A DNA stretch of 52,639 bases from Halieaceae bacterium UBA5085. GTDB taxonomy: Bacteria; Pseudomonadota; Gammaproteobacteria; Pseudomonadales; Halieaceae. Numbering within the stretch: position 1 is the stretch's first letter; the number at the start of each line of letters is the position of its first letter. The DNA lies in NCBI GenBank assembly GCA_002414665.1, contig DIAF01000011.1, forward strand, positions 41,999 to 94,637, read 5' to 3'. This document shows positions 11,248 to 19,801 of the stretch, in pieces. The notes beneath the pieces were generated by a model. The model was not told where the DNA came from. It searched no databases and worked only from the letters and a program-made list of their open reading frames with translations. A program made the translations under genes and the position numbers.

Positions 11248-13167
11248 ATGACTGCGGATGTGAAGAAAGAAACGCTTGGTTTTCAAACCGAGGCCCGCCA
11301 GCTGCTGCACCTGATGATCCATTCCCTGTACAGCAACAAGGAGATCTTTCTGCGTGAGCTGATTTCCAACGCCTCCGACGCTATCGACAAGCTCCGTTTC
11401 GCCGCGCTTGCCGACAACAGCCTGCTGGAAGGGCAGGGCGATTTTGCGATCCGGGTCGACGTCGACAAGGACGCCAACACCATCACCATCAGCGACAACG
11501 GTATTGGCATGAACCGGGAGGAGGTGGTTGAGAACCTCGGCACCATCGCCAAATCCGGCACCGCTGCGTTTCTGGAGAGCCTGAGCGGCGACCAGAAGAA
11601 GGATTCGCAACTGATTGGTCAGTTTGGAGTGGGCTTCTACTCGGCGTTTATCGTGGCGGACCGCGTGGAGGTGCACACGCGCAAGGCCGGTGCCGATAAG
11701 GAGAGCGGTGTACTGTGGGAGTCCCACGGTGAAGCGGAGTTCACCATTGAGCCCCGCGACAAGGAGACCCGTGGTACCACGATCACGCTTTTCCTGAAGC
11801 CCGCCTGCAGTGAATTCGCCGATGACTGGCGGGTGCGCAGTGTGATCAAGAAGTACTCCGACCATATTTCCGTGCCGGTGTTGATGCTGGAGGCGGCAAC
11901 TGCCAGCGGCGATGATGACGACGTGGCGGAAGAAGCCGATGCGCCGCAGTACAAACCGGTCAATGAGGCGACGGCGCTGTGGACACGTCCGCGTACCGAT
12001 GTCAGTGATGAAGAGTATGCGGCGTTCTACCGCCATGTGTCGCATGATTTCGAGGAGCCACTCAGTTGGAGCCACAACAAGGTCGAGGGCAAACAGGAAT
12101 ATACCAGCCTGCTTTACATCCCCCGGCGCGCTCCCTTCGACCTGTGGAACCGGGACATGAATCGTGGCCTCAAACTGTACGTGCAGCGCACGTTTATCAT
12201 GGACGACGCTGAACAGTTCCTGCCCCTGTATCTGCGCTTTGTGAAAGGGGTGGTCGACTCCAATGATCTACCCCTGAATGTGTCGCGCGAGATTCTGCAA
12301 CAGGACAGCGCTGTGGACGCCATGCGCAGCGCGCTGACCAAGCGTGTCCTCGACATGCTGGGCAAGCTGGCGAAAAAGAAAGGCGATGATTATGCGACTT
12401 TCTGGAAGGAGTTTGGCCAGGTGCTGAAGGAGGGGCCGGCGGAAGACTTCGGCAACCGTGAGAAAATTGCCGGCCTGTTGCGCTTCAGCACCACCCACAC
12501 TGATCAGCCGGCTCAGGACCAGTCGTTGGCAGACTATGTTGAACGCATGCAGGAAGGGCAGGACAAGATCTACTACGTCGTTGCTGAAAACTTCAACACG
12601 GCGCGCAAGAGCCCGCATCTTGAGGTATTCCGCAAGAAAGGTATCGAGGTATTGCTGCTCAGTGATCGTGTCGACGACTGGTTGATGAACCAGCTGCAGG
12701 AGTTCGACGGCAAGAAATTCCAGGACGTGGCGCGGGGTGCACTGGACCTTGAGGAGGACTCCGAGGAAGCGAAGGCCGAAAAGGAAAAACTCAAGCAGAA
12801 CAGCGAAGCCCTGGTGGAACGTCTTAGCGGCGCACTCGGTGATGCGGTTGCTGAAGTGCGCGCCTCGTCGCGGCTCACGGAATCGCCAGCCTGCCTGGTG
12901 GTGGGTGAATTCGATATGGGTGCGCAGATGAAGCGCATTCTTGAAGCAGCGGGTCAACCGGTGCCGGACAGCAAACCCATTCTCGAGGTCAATCCAGGAC
13001 ACCCGCTGTTGCAGATGCTCGATGCGGAACAGGACGAGGCGCGGTTCAGTGATCTCGCGCATGTGGTACTCGATCAGGCCACGCTGGCAGAGGGCGGGCA
13101 GTTGGAAGACCCGGCTACCTTTGTCCGCCGCCTCAACAGCCTGCTGTTGCAGATGAGCAAGGGCTGA
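11248..13167 (+). CDS. htpG: Chaperone HtpG (bacterial Hsp90)
   Basis: Cytosolic ATP-dependent chaperone. It has 639 residues, the normal length. The N-terminal GHKL ATPase domain shows ELISNASDAIDKLRF (with the catalytic Glu and Mg-binding Asn), DNGIGM and GQFGVGFYSAF. The middle domain contains NVSREILQQ. The C-terminal dimerisation domain closes the protein. GAGGGA precedes the ATG by 3 bases. It is alone in its transcription unit behind a sigma32-like promoter. Confidence 0.98.
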   Translation: MTADVKKETLGFQTEARQLLHLMIHSLYSNKEIFLRELISNASDAIDKLRFAALADNSLLEGQGDFAIRVDVDKDANTITISDNGIGMNREEVVENLGTIAKSGTAAFLESLSGDQKKDSQLIGQFGVGFYSAFIVADRVEVHTRKAGADKESGVLWESHGEAEFTIEPRDKETRGTTITLFLKPACSEFADDWRVRSVIKKYSDHISVPVLMLEAATASGDDDDVAEEADAPQYKPVNEATALWTRPRTDVSDEEYAAFYRHVSHDFEEPLSWSHNKVEGKQEYTSLLYIPRRAPFDLWNRDMNRGLKLYVQRTFIMDDAEQFLPLYLRFVKGVVDSNDLPLNVSREILQQDSAVDAMRSALTKRVLDMLGKLAKKKGDDYATFWKEFGQVLKEGPAEDFGNREKIAGLLRFSTTHTDQPAQDQSLADYVERMQEGQDKIYYVVAENFNTARKSPHLEVFRKKGIEVLLLSDRVDDWLMNQLQEFDGKKFQDVARGALDLEEDSEEAKAEKEKLKQNSEALVERLSGALGDAVAEVRASSRLTESPACLVVGEFDMGAQMKRILEAAGQPVPDSKPILEVNPGHPLLQMLDAEQDEARFSDLAHVVLDQATLAEGGQLEDPATFVRRLNSLLLQMSKG

Positions 13168-13177
13168 GCGCTGCCCC

Positions 13178-13203
13178 GCGGGCGCGGCGCTTGCCACGCC
13201 CGC
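13178..13203. other. GC-rich hairpin after htpG
   Basis: GCGGGCG (13178-13184) can pair with CGCCCGC (13197-13203) across a 12-base loop, 11 bases after the htpG stop. There is no T tract, so it is not a classical intrinsic terminator; it may stabilise the mRNA end or be chance in GC-rich DNA. Confidence 0.3.
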
Positions 13204-13291
13204 AGCACAATGCCAAGCTGCAATCGCGTCCGCGGTGGCAGAACCATTTACTGCGGCGTCAGTTCCAGGTCACGAAAACAGGGAGTACGCC

Positions 13292-14344
13292 ATGCCTCGT
13301 TCGCACCGGGTCGCCGTTCTCGGAGGGGGCAGTTTCGGCACGGTTATTGCCAATCTGATCGCGGTGAATGGCCATCGCGTCGCCCTCTGGGGGCGCAATG
13401 CCGAGCGCGTAGACCTGATTAATGCCCTGCGCGAGAACAGTGAATATCTGCCCGGCTATCGACTGGACGACCGTTTGCGCGCCACCACGTCACTGGTCGA
13501 CGCGGTCAGCGACACCGATATTGTGTTCGTCGCCGTACCCAGCGCCTCCTTCCGCCAGATCGTGCGCGATGTGGCACCCTTGGTGGCGTCGCAGACCTGT
13601 CTGGTTAGCCTGACCAAGGGGATAGAGCCCGGTGGCTTTCGCCTGATGAGCGATATCTTGCGAGAGGAACTGCCCGGCAACCCGCGCGCAGTGCTCAGTG
13701 GGCCCAATCTGGCGAGTGAAATAGCGGCGGGGCAGGTTGCCGGCTCGGTGGTGGCCAGCGACAGCGATGCACTGAACCGGTCTCTGCATGACCTGCTGCA
13801 CAGCGAACGCTTCCTGGTCTACGCATCCAGGGATATGTTCGGCGTGGAACTGGGCGGAGCATTGAAGAATGTCTATGCCATACTCGCTGGTCTTGGCGCC
13901 GCCCTGTCCTTCGGCGAAAATACCGTCGGCATGCTGCTGACGCGTGCCCTGGCGGAGATGTCCCGCTTTGCGGTGCGCCTGGGGGCGAACCCGCTCACCT
14001 TTCTCGGCCTTGCAGGCGTGGGAGACCTCTTTGTGACCTGTTCGTCGCCGCTGTCGCGCAATTACCGCATTGGCCTTGCAGTGGGCAAGGGCGAGCCTCT
14101 GGACGCGGTGCTGGAGGCGATGGACCAGGTTGCCGAGGGCATCAACACCCTTGCACTGCTGAAGGCGGAGGCGGATCGGCGCGAAGTGCATATGCCGCTA
14201 GTCAATGGTTTGTACGGAATTCTGTACGAGCAGCGCCCGGTCACGGAGATCTTCAGTGATATGATGTCCCGCGAGCAGGCGCATGACGTGGAGTTTGCGG
14301 TGGGTGATTTTCACCCGACGAACAGCGCAAGGAGAGAGGGTTGA
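13292..14344 (+). CDS. gpsA: Glycerol-3-phosphate dehydrogenase [NAD(P)+]
   Basis: Makes sn-glycerol 3-phosphate from dihydroxyacetone phosphate for phospholipid synthesis. It has 350 residues. The N-terminal Rossmann fold shows VLGGGSFGT; further on are SLTKGIEPGG, SGPNLASEIA and the catalytic-lysine region GGALKNVYAILAGLGAALSFGENT. The ATG at 13292, behind GGGAG, is chosen over a frame extension that begins 19 codons earlier, because homologues begin shortly before the GGGSFG motif. The stop overlaps the start of the next gene, so the two are probably co-translated. Confidence 0.96.
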   Translation: MPRSHRVAVLGGGSFGTVIANLIAVNGHRVALWGRNAERVDLINALRENSEYLPGYRLDDRLRATTSLVDAVSDTDIVFVAVPSASFRQIVRDVAPLVASQTCLVSLTKGIEPGGFRLMSDILREELPGNPRAVLSGPNLASEIAAGQVAGSVVASDSDALNRSLHDLLHSERFLVYASRDMFGVELGGALKNVYAILAGLGAALSFGENTVGMLLTRALAEMSRFAVRLGANPLTFLGLAGVGDLFVTCSSPLSRNYRIGLAVGKGEPLDAVLEAMDQVAEGINTLALLKAEADRREVHMPLVNGLYGILYEQRPVTEIFSDMMSREQAHDVEFAVGDFHPTNSARREG

Positions 14345-14928
14345 AGGTTTCCGTACAACATTGCCGGGCAGCGTGTTTGCTGCTGGCTTGGGCTGTGGTA
14401 TCCGGCGCCGGTGCAGCAAGCCCGTCCAGTTACAGTCCGCAGGTACTGGTGGACGAGCTTGAGGCGTTTCCCCATGCGCTGTCGATTGCACGCAAGCAGG
14501 ACGTGGTGCGGGATCACGAGATAGGCCTTGGACCCATTCAGAAATCCATGGGCGCCTGGGTGTTTCGCGACAGCGTGCGTCTGGATGGTGAATTGCAGCG
14601 TCTCACCTGGCAGATTGTTGACGGTTTTACCTCGCGCGAGGTACTTGGGCGATTGGAGCAGAGCCTGTCTGCGCAGGAGGCGGCAACGCGCCTGTTTGCC
14701 TGCGATGGCCGCGCCTGTGGCTCGGGCTCGCAGTGGGCCAACAGGGTGTTTGGACAGCGGCTGCTGTACGGCCGCGCCGATGACCAGAGCTATCGCGTTT
14801 ACGCAGTGCAGAATGCCGAGACTGCCTACCGTGTTTTGCTGTACAGCGGCGCCCGCTCCTCGGACCGCCAGTATCTGCACCTGGATATCCTCGAGGTCAC
14901 CCCCGACGTCGACGAGGGATCGCTTTAG
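14341..14928 (+). CDS. Exported DUF4892-like protein
   Basis: A 195-residue protein with a cleavable signal peptide (hydrophobic residues to about 24, GAGAASP at the cleavage region). The mature part resembles the DUF4892 N-terminal region in layout: FPHALSIARKQDVV, a G-W strand pair, then LFACDGRACGSGSQWANRVFGQRLLYGRADDQ with the paired cysteines. Full DUF4892 proteins often continue into an OmpA-like domain; this one stops before it. The likely start is TTG at 14341, overlapping the gpsA TGA, with AAGGAGAGAGG just upstream. Role unknown, probably periplasmic. It converges on folE with a 4-base overlap. Confidence 0.7.
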   Translation: MKVSVQHCRAACLLLAWAVVSGAGAASPSSYSPQVLVDELEAFPHALSIARKQDVVRDHEIGLGPIQKSMGAWVFRDSVRLDGELQRLTWQIVDGFTSREVLGRLEQSLSAQEAATRLFACDGRACGSGSQWANRVFGQRLLYGRADDQSYRVYAVQNAETAYRVLLYSGARSSDRQYLHLDILEVTPDVDEGSL

Positions 14929-15473
14929 CGGCCCAGTTGCAGCAGCGAGAGGAACTCGTCGCGCGTCTTCTGTTCAGTGCGGAACGAGCCAAGCATGGCT
15001 GAAGTCTTCATCACTGAGTTCTGCTTTTCCACACCCCGCATCATCATGCACATGTGCTGTGCCTCGATAATAACGCCAACGCCCTCAGCTTCGGTGACAT
15101 CCATGATGGTTTGCGCGATCTGTGTGGTCAGGGATTCCTGTATTTGCAGGCGCCGCGCAAAAACATCGACGATGCGGGCGACCTTTGACAGACCCAGCAC
15201 CTTCCCGGTAGGAATGTAGGCCACGTGGCACTTGCCGATAAAGGGCAGTACGTGATGCTCGCAGAGCGAATACAGCTCAACATTCTGCACCAGCACCATT
15301 TCGCTGGAATCGGAGGGGAACAGGGCTTTGTTGACCACATCCTCCACCGACTGATGATAGCCGCGCGTGAGGAATTCGAATGCCTTCGCGGCGCGCTTCG
15401 GCGTGTCAGCGAGGCCCGGCCGGGACAAGTCCTCGCCGATCGCCGCAATGATTTTCGCCCACTCTTGTTCCAT
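14925..15473 (-). CDS. folE: GTP cyclohydrolase I
   Basis: Converts GTP to 7,8-dihydroneopterin triphosphate, the first step of folate synthesis and of queuosine precursor synthesis. It has 182 residues from the ATG at 15473; a TTG one codon earlier is also in frame. The Zn/active-site motif SLCEHHVLPF, GLSKVARIVDVFARRLQIQE and EAQHMCMMMRGV are all present, so it is a complete type IA enzyme. Its product also feeds the queuosine route that uses QueF, encoded 9 kb away. Confidence 0.96.
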   Translation of the reverse strand: MEQEWAKIIAAIGEDLSRPGLADTPKRAAKAFEFLTRGYHQSVEDVVNKALFPSDSSEMVLVQNVELYSLCEHHVLPFIGKCHVAYIPTGKVLGLSKVARIVDVFARRLQIQESLTTQIAQTIMDVTEAEGVGVIIEAQHMCMMMRGVEKQNSVMKTSAMLGSFRTEQKTRDEFLSLLQLGR

Positions 15474-15612
15474 CAATTGTTCCCCTGGTTACCACGCCCT
15501 GTGGCGGGCCGAGCATAGTAGCAACCGCCCCGGATGAAGGCAAACCTGCTGCAGCCCGGCCATGGCCTGTGTGACCGGCACATCGAGGCTACTGTCGCTG
15601 CAGCAGATCCAT

Positions 15613-15618
15613 TACACT
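15613..15618 (+). promoter_or_regulatory. Putative -10 element of prmB
   Basis: TACACT ends seven bases before the prmB ATG at 15625, and no ribosome-binding sequence lies between. If used, transcription would begin on or next to the start codon (a leaderless mRNA). No convincing -35 element is visible. Confidence 0.35.
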
Positions 15619-15624
15619 CGCCGC

Positions 15625-16548
15625 ATGCAAACCACACAAACAGCGTCGGTCGCCGCCGCGACTACCATCGGCGAGGCTCTGGAGCGGGTCAATGCCGCGC
15701 TGGAGGCATCTCCTGTTTATTATGGCCATGGCACGGACAACGCCTGGGACGAGGCGGTGCAACTGGTGCTGTGGTGTGCCGGCCTGCCCGCAGACAGTGA
15801 CGATCGCGTGCTGCGGTTGCCGCTGGCCTCAGTTCAGGCAGCCAGGGCCGCCGAAATGCTGCGGCGACGGATTGAGGACCGTGTCCCCTTGCCCTACCTG
15901 ACCGGCGAGGCGTGGTTTGCCGGACTGCGCTGGCGATGTGATTCGCGCGCCATTATTCCGCGGTCCCCGATTGCAGAGCTGCTGCGTGCCGCCTACCAGC
16001 CCTGGTATCAGGGCCCTGGCCCTGCGCGTGTGCTGGACCTTTGCTGCGGCGGTGGTTGTATCGGCCTCGCGACGGCCTGGTATGTGCCGGATACAGAGGT
16101 TGATCTGGTCGACCTGGATGCGGATGCCCTCGCGCTGGCGGCAGTGAACGCGCGGGAGCTGGGCGTGGAGGGTCGCGTTCGTATTCTCCAGTCCGATCTG
16201 TTTGCTGCGGTGCAGGGGGAGCGCTACGACATCATCGTCACCAACCCGCCGTATGTGGACGCGACAGACCTGGCGGCCATGCCGGCAGAGTACGCCCATG
16301 AGCCGGCACTGGCCCTCGGCTCCGGCGCGGATGGCCTGGACCTGACACGACGTATCCTGGCGCAGGCGGTGGATCACCTGCAGCCCCATGGACTGCTGGT
16401 TCTGGAAGTGGGCAACAGTTGGGAGGCGCTGGAGGAGGCTTTTCCGCAGCTGCCTTTTACCTGGGTGGAGTTTGCGCACGGTGGTCACGGTGTCTGCGTC
16501 CTGACCGCTGCGGAGCTGCGTGAAAGTCGGTCAGCTGCGGGCTTATAG
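15625..16548 (+). CDS. prmB: Ribosomal protein L3 glutamine methyltransferase
   Basis: SAM-dependent N5-glutamine methyltransferase that modifies ribosomal protein L3. It has 307 residues from the ATG at 15625; the frame is open further up, but that extension is not family-like. It shows the N-terminal helical substrate-binding part (YYGHGTDNAWDEA), the link YLTGEAWFAGL, the SAM motif VLDLCCGGGCIGLA, and the catalytic NPPYVD. GTDNAWDEA and RSPIAELL are the features that favour PrmB over the release-factor enzyme PrmC. It is followed by aroC 37 bases on. Confidence 0.93.
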   Translation: MQTTQTASVAAATTIGEALERVNAALEASPVYYGHGTDNAWDEAVQLVLWCAGLPADSDDRVLRLPLASVQAARAAEMLRRRIEDRVPLPYLTGEAWFAGLRWRCDSRAIIPRSPIAELLRAAYQPWYQGPGPARVLDLCCGGGCIGLATAWYVPDTEVDLVDLDADALALAAVNARELGVEGRVRILQSDLFAAVQGERYDIIVTNPPYVDATDLAAMPAEYAHEPALALGSGADGLDLTRRILAQAVDHLQPHGLLVLEVGNSWEALEEAFPQLPFTWVEFAHGGHGVCVLTAAELRESRSAAGL

Positions 16549-16556
16549 CGTATACT
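16528..16556 (+). promoter_or_regulatory. Putative sigma70 promoter of aroC
   Basis: CGGTCA at 16528-16533 (3 of 6) and TATACT at 16551-16556 (5 of 6), 17 bases apart. It overlaps the end of prmB and lies 30 bases upstream of aroC, so aroC may be transcribed both alone and by read-through. Confidence 0.45.
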
Positions 16557-16585
16557 TGCACGTTTGAGGCGGAGATCCCTTAACC

Positions 16586-17692
16586 ATGTCTGGCAATACC
16601 CTCGGCAAGCTGTTCACGGTGACCAGCTTCGGTGAAAGTCATGGCCCCGCGCTGGGCTGTATCGTGGATGGCTGCCCGCCCGGGCTCAGCCTGGACACGG
16701 AGGACCTGCAGCGCGACCTGGATCGGCGCAAGCCGGGTACCTCCCGTTACACCACCCAGCGGCGCGAGGCGGACGAGGTGCAGATTCTGTCCGGCGTGTT
16801 TGAGGGGCGCACCACAGGTACCGCAATCGGCCTGTTGATTACTAACACGGACCAGCGCTCGAAGGACTACTCGAATATCGCCAACACCTTTCGCCCGGCG
16901 CACGCGGATTACACCTATCAGCAGAAGTATGGTTTTCGCGACTATCGGGGCGGCGGGCGCTCCTCGGCCCGGGAAACCGCGATGCGCGTGGCAGCAGGGG
17001 CGATTGCCCGCAAGTTTCTGCACGAGCGCTACGGTATTCTCATTCGCGGCTATCTGGCCCAGTTGGGTCCGATCCGTGCCGAGACCGTGCACTGGGACAG
17101 CATCGACAGCAACCCGTTCTTCTGCCCGGATCCGTCCAAGGTGGCTGAAATGGAAGCGTACATGGCGGCGCTCAATAAACGCGGTGATTCCATTGGCGCG
17201 CGGATTAATGTCGTCGCGAGTGGAGTTATGCCGGGCCTGGGCGAACCGGTGTTTGATCGCCTGGATGCGGATATTGCCCACGCCATGATGGGCATCAACG
17301 CGGTGAAGGGCGTGGAAATCGGTGCCGGCTTCGCGGTGGTCGAGCAGCAGGGCAGTGAACATCGCGATCTGCTCACGCCGGAAGGCTTTGTCGGCAACAA
17401 TGCCGGCGGCGTATTGGGGGGGATCTCCAGCGGGCAGGACATCACGGTCAGCCTGGCACTGAAACCGACCTCCAGCATTCGTCAGCCGGGCGCCACGATC
17501 GACACCTCGGGCGCTGCTATGGAAATGGCGACCCATGGCCGGCACGACCCCTGTGTCGGCATTCGAGCCACCCCGATTGCCGAGGCGATGCTGGCGATTG
17601 TGCTTATGGACCACGTGCTGCGCCACCGCGGACAGAACATGGACGTCACCTGCGCGACACCGGTACTGCCGGCGTCGGCGCCGGCGCGCTAG
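16586..17692 (+). CDS. aroC: Chorismate synthase
   Basis: Last step of the shikimate pathway: 5-enolpyruvylshikimate 3-phosphate to chorismate, using reduced FMN. It has 368 residues, the usual length. Signature motifs are GESHGPALGCIVDGCPPG near the N terminus, the FMN/phosphate segment YRGGGRSSARETA, and the C-terminal RHDPCVGIRATPIAEAM. The prmB-aroC order is common in gammaproteobacteria. A small membrane-protein gene follows after 8 bases. Confidence 0.97.
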   Translation: MSGNTLGKLFTVTSFGESHGPALGCIVDGCPPGLSLDTEDLQRDLDRRKPGTSRYTTQRREADEVQILSGVFEGRTTGTAIGLLITNTDQRSKDYSNIANTFRPAHADYTYQQKYGFRDYRGGGRSSARETAMRVAAGAIARKFLHERYGILIRGYLAQLGPIRAETVHWDSIDSNPFFCPDPSKVAEMEAYMAALNKRGDSIGARINVVASGVMPGLGEPVFDRLDADIAHAMMGINAVKGVEIGAGFAVVEQQGSEHRDLLTPEGFVGNNAGGVLGGISSGQDITVSLALKPTSSIRQPGATIDTSGAAMEMATHGRHDPCVGIRATPIAEAMLAIVLMDHVLRHRGQNMDVTCATPVLPASAPAR

Positions 17693-17700
17693 CGACTCTC

Positions 17701-17919
17701 GTGGCTCGCTCCCGGCGACGTTACCTGCGCACCCTCATTTTAGGGCTGCTGGCAATGGCGGCCCTGGTGTGGGGTGCAGTAGACAGTTTTGACATTCCTC
17801 TCGAACGCATCTGGGATATGTTCCTGATGACGCTGATAGTCGTGGTCACACTGGTGCTTGCCGCGGCTGCGGCGGCTGCTTTGTGGATTGGTATTCGACG
17901 CCTCTCAGCGCGCGACTGA
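17701..17919 (+). CDS. Small two-helix membrane protein
   Basis: A 72-residue reading frame starting with GTG 8 bases after the aroC stop. Two hydrophobic helices are evident, LILGLLAMAALVWGAV and FLMTLIVVVTLVLAAAAAAALWIGI, with arginines at the N terminus (RSRRRYLR) and C terminus (RRLSARD). I do not recognise a family. Spacing and codon pattern suggest a real gene co-transcribed with aroC; its 3' end overlaps the convergent ACT-domain gene by 15 bases. Confidence 0.6.
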   Translation: MARSRRRYLRTLILGLLAMAALVWGAVDSFDIPLERIWDMFLMTLIVVVTLVLAAAAAAALWIGIRRLSARD

Positions 17920-18453
17920 GCTGTCCCCGAGGTCGATTTCCAGTGTCATCTGCTCTGCAATGCCGTCCAGGGCGTCGGTCAGCGCGTCACGTGACGCGCC
18001 CTGCGGAATTTCAGCGAGAATGTCGGCACGGAACAGCAATTCACCGCTCATCGGCGCGCTGCTGACTTCGCTTTCCATATCGATGACGTTCACCTGCTCC
18101 GCGGCCAGTGCCCGGGAGATCTCGCGGACGATGCCAGGGCGGTCTGGTCCGAGTACCGCCAGCGTGATGCGCTGTCCGGCGGCCGGAGCGGTGCCGGCGG
18201 TGGCCGGGGTGACACGGACACTGATGCCGCTGCTGGCCAGCCCCTTGAGCGCCTGCTGCAAAGTGTCACCGGCGTCTTCCGGCAGTGAAACCAGTACCAG
18301 TCCGGCAAATTTGCCGCCAAGCTGTGAGAGACGGCTTTCCTGCCAGTTGCCGCCACAGCGTTCGATCGCGCTGGACAATTGTTCGACGAGGCCGGGGCGG
18401 TCGTCGCCAATGAAGGTTACGATAAAAGAAGATTGCACGATCAGGCTCCACAT
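17905..18453 (-). CDS. ACT-domain protein, GcvR-like
   Basis: A 182-residue protein with two ACT domains: residues about 8-80, beginning SFIVTFIGDDRPGLVEQLSSAIERCGGN, and about 95-170, with LAVLGPDRPGIVREISRALAAEQVNVIDME. This tandem ACT layout without a catalytic domain is that of the glycine cleavage system repressor GcvR, which senses glycine and acts on GcvA in E. coli. No gcv genes are in the window, so the specific role is inference. The start is uncertain: ATG at 18453 or a GTG five codons later. Confidence 0.75.
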   Translation of the reverse strand: MWSLIVQSSFIVTFIGDDRPGLVEQLSSAIERCGGNWQESRLSQLGGKFAGLVLVSLPEDAGDTLQQALKGLASSGISVRVTPATAGTAPAAGQRITLAVLGPDRPGIVREISRALAAEQVNVIDMESEVSSAPMSGELLFRADILAEIPQGASRDALTDALDGIAEQMTLEIDLGDSSVAR

Positions 18454-18475
18454 TCACTGCGACAGCCCGTATATT
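18447..18475 (+). promoter_or_regulatory. Putative sigma70 promoter of the methyltransferase-pdxB run
   Basis: TCCACA (18447-18452, 4 of 6) and TATATT (18470-18475, 5 of 6) are 17 bases apart. This lies 34 bases upstream of the ATG at 18510 and would drive the packed five-gene run ending with pdxB. Confidence 0.45.
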
Positions 18476-18509
18476 AACCCGCAACCCCATGTGGCAGAAG
18501 GAAGCAACC

Positions 18510-19307
18510 ATGAAATATGTACTGGCATTGTTACTGGCCGTGGCCCTGGCTCCGGCACAGGCGGCGCTCGACTGGGAGACCGCACTGAATGGCGATCAGC
18601 GCAGCGCCGAAAATAAGGTGCGTGACAGCTCACGTCATCCCCGGCAGACACTGGAGTTTTTCGGCATTGAAGAAGGCATGACGGTCGTTGAGCTGTCGCC
18701 GGGCGGTGGTTGGTACACCGAGGTGCTGGCCCCACTGGTGACGCCGAACGGACAGCTCTACGCAGCGCACTTTGGCATGAACCTGTCCTCCAACGCGTAC
18801 TTTCGCAATGCACTGGGCGGGTTCCTGCAGAAGCTTGCCAGCAACAATGATCTGTACGGCCCGGTGAAGGTCACCCAGCTGGCACCGCCGGACGAAGTCA
18901 CGGTAGCACCGGCAGGCTCTGCCGACCTCGTCGTGGCGTTCCGCAACATCCACAGCTGGATGCGCATGGGCAGCCTCGATGCGACGCTGGCGGCCGCGTT
19001 TACGGCACTCAAACCCGGTGGCGTGCTGGGCATTGTGCAGCATCGCGCACCCTCTGGCGATGATCCTGCCGAGATGGCGCGCAGCGGCTATGTGACCGAG
19101 GCCTTCGTCATTGCTGCAGCGGAGAAGGCCGGCTTCAAACTGGAAGCTCGCAGCGAGATCAATGCCAACCCCCGTGATACTGCTGACCACGCCAACGGTG
19201 TTTGGTCGCTGCCGCCTGCCCTGCGTGGTGGTGATGAGGACCGCGCGACCTTCGAAGCCATCGGCGAAAGCGATCGCATGACCTTGCGTTTCGTGAAGCC
19301 GGCATAA
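18510..19307 (+). CDS. Exported class I SAM-methyltransferase-like protein
   Basis: A 265-residue protein with a clear signal peptide (MKYVLALLLAVALAPAQAA) and then a methyltransferase-like fold: SRHPRQTLEFFGIEEGMTVVELSPGGGWYTEVLAPLV, where ELSPGGGWYTE stands for the SAM-binding motif. Such predicted periplasmic methyltransferase-like proteins occur in many marine gammaproteobacteria; whether they bind SAM outside the cytoplasm is unknown. The ATG at 18510 is chosen because it opens the signal peptide and has AGAAGGA upstream. The next gene starts 3 bases after its stop. Confidence 0.78.
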   Translation: MKYVLALLLAVALAPAQAALDWETALNGDQRSAENKVRDSSRHPRQTLEFFGIEEGMTVVELSPGGGWYTEVLAPLVTPNGQLYAAHFGMNLSSNAYFRNALGGFLQKLASNNDLYGPVKVTQLAPPDEVTVAPAGSADLVVAFRNIHSWMRMGSLDATLAAAFTALKPGGVLGIVQHRAPSGDDPAEMARSGYVTEAFVIAAAEKAGFKLEARSEINANPRDTADHANGVWSLPPALRGGDEDRATFEAIGESDRMTLRFVKPA

Positions 19308-19310
19308 GCC

Positions 19311-19565
19311 TTGGCAGACCTGCTGGAAATACCGCCAGCCCGTCTCTCTGCAGAGGTGCTGGCGGCCTTGCTGGAGGAATTCGCCAGTCGCGATGGCACC
19401 GATTATGGCGATCGGGAGCTTAGCCTGAGCGCCAAGGTGCAGCAGCTTCGCGCCCAACTCGACTCTGGCGCGCTGGCGCTGCTGTATGACGGTGATAGCG
19501 AAACCTGGGACCTGCTACCGCGCGACAGTGCGAGCGTGCTGCTTGCAGGTGGCGTCCTGTCGTGA
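19311..19565 (+). CDS. YheU-family (UPF0270) small protein
   Basis: An 84-residue protein starting with TTG 3 bases after the methyltransferase stop. It matches the YheU/UPF0270 pattern: EIPPARLSAEVLAALLEEFASRDGTDYG, then a Lys-Val-rich helix and DGDSETWDLLPRD. Function unknown; the family is a short helical protein found in gammaproteobacteria. Its stop overlaps the tusA GTG start, fitting one translationally coupled operon. Confidence 0.82.
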   Translation: MADLLEIPPARLSAEVLAALLEEFASRDGTDYGDRELSLSAKVQQLRAQLDSGALALLYDGDSETWDLLPRDSASVLLAGGVLS

Positions 19566-19801
19566 CGCGGCCAGCCAGTGACCATACGCTGGATGTGACC
19601 GGTTTGTATTGCCCTGAACCGGTCATGCTTCTGCACAACCAGATTCGCGATATGCAAGTGGGTGAAACCGTGTGCGTCCTGGCCACGGATCCAACCACCC
19701 AACGCGACATCCCCAAATTCTGCGCCTTTCTTGGCCACGAGCTGCTCGCCGAAACCGAGGAGGGCGGCGAGTTCCTCTTCCTGTTACGCAAAGGCGGCTG
19801 A
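19562..19801 (+). CDS. tusA: TusA-family sulfurtransferase
   Basis: A 79-residue sulfur-carrier protein. The persulfide cysteine is C17 in the signature YCPEPVMLL, followed by the conserved TTQRDIPKFCAFLGHELL segment. TusA relays sulfur from IscS to tRNA 2-thiouridine synthesis and other pathways. The start is GTG at 19562, overlapping the upstream stop by 4 bases. Because other TusA-like carriers share the CPxP motif, assignment as the tRNA-thiolation protein rests on length and operon company with translation genes. Confidence 0.85.
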   Translation: MTRPASDHTLDVTGLYCPEPVMLLHNQIRDMQVGETVCVLATDPTTQRDIPKFCAFLGHELLAETEEGGEFLFLLRKGG

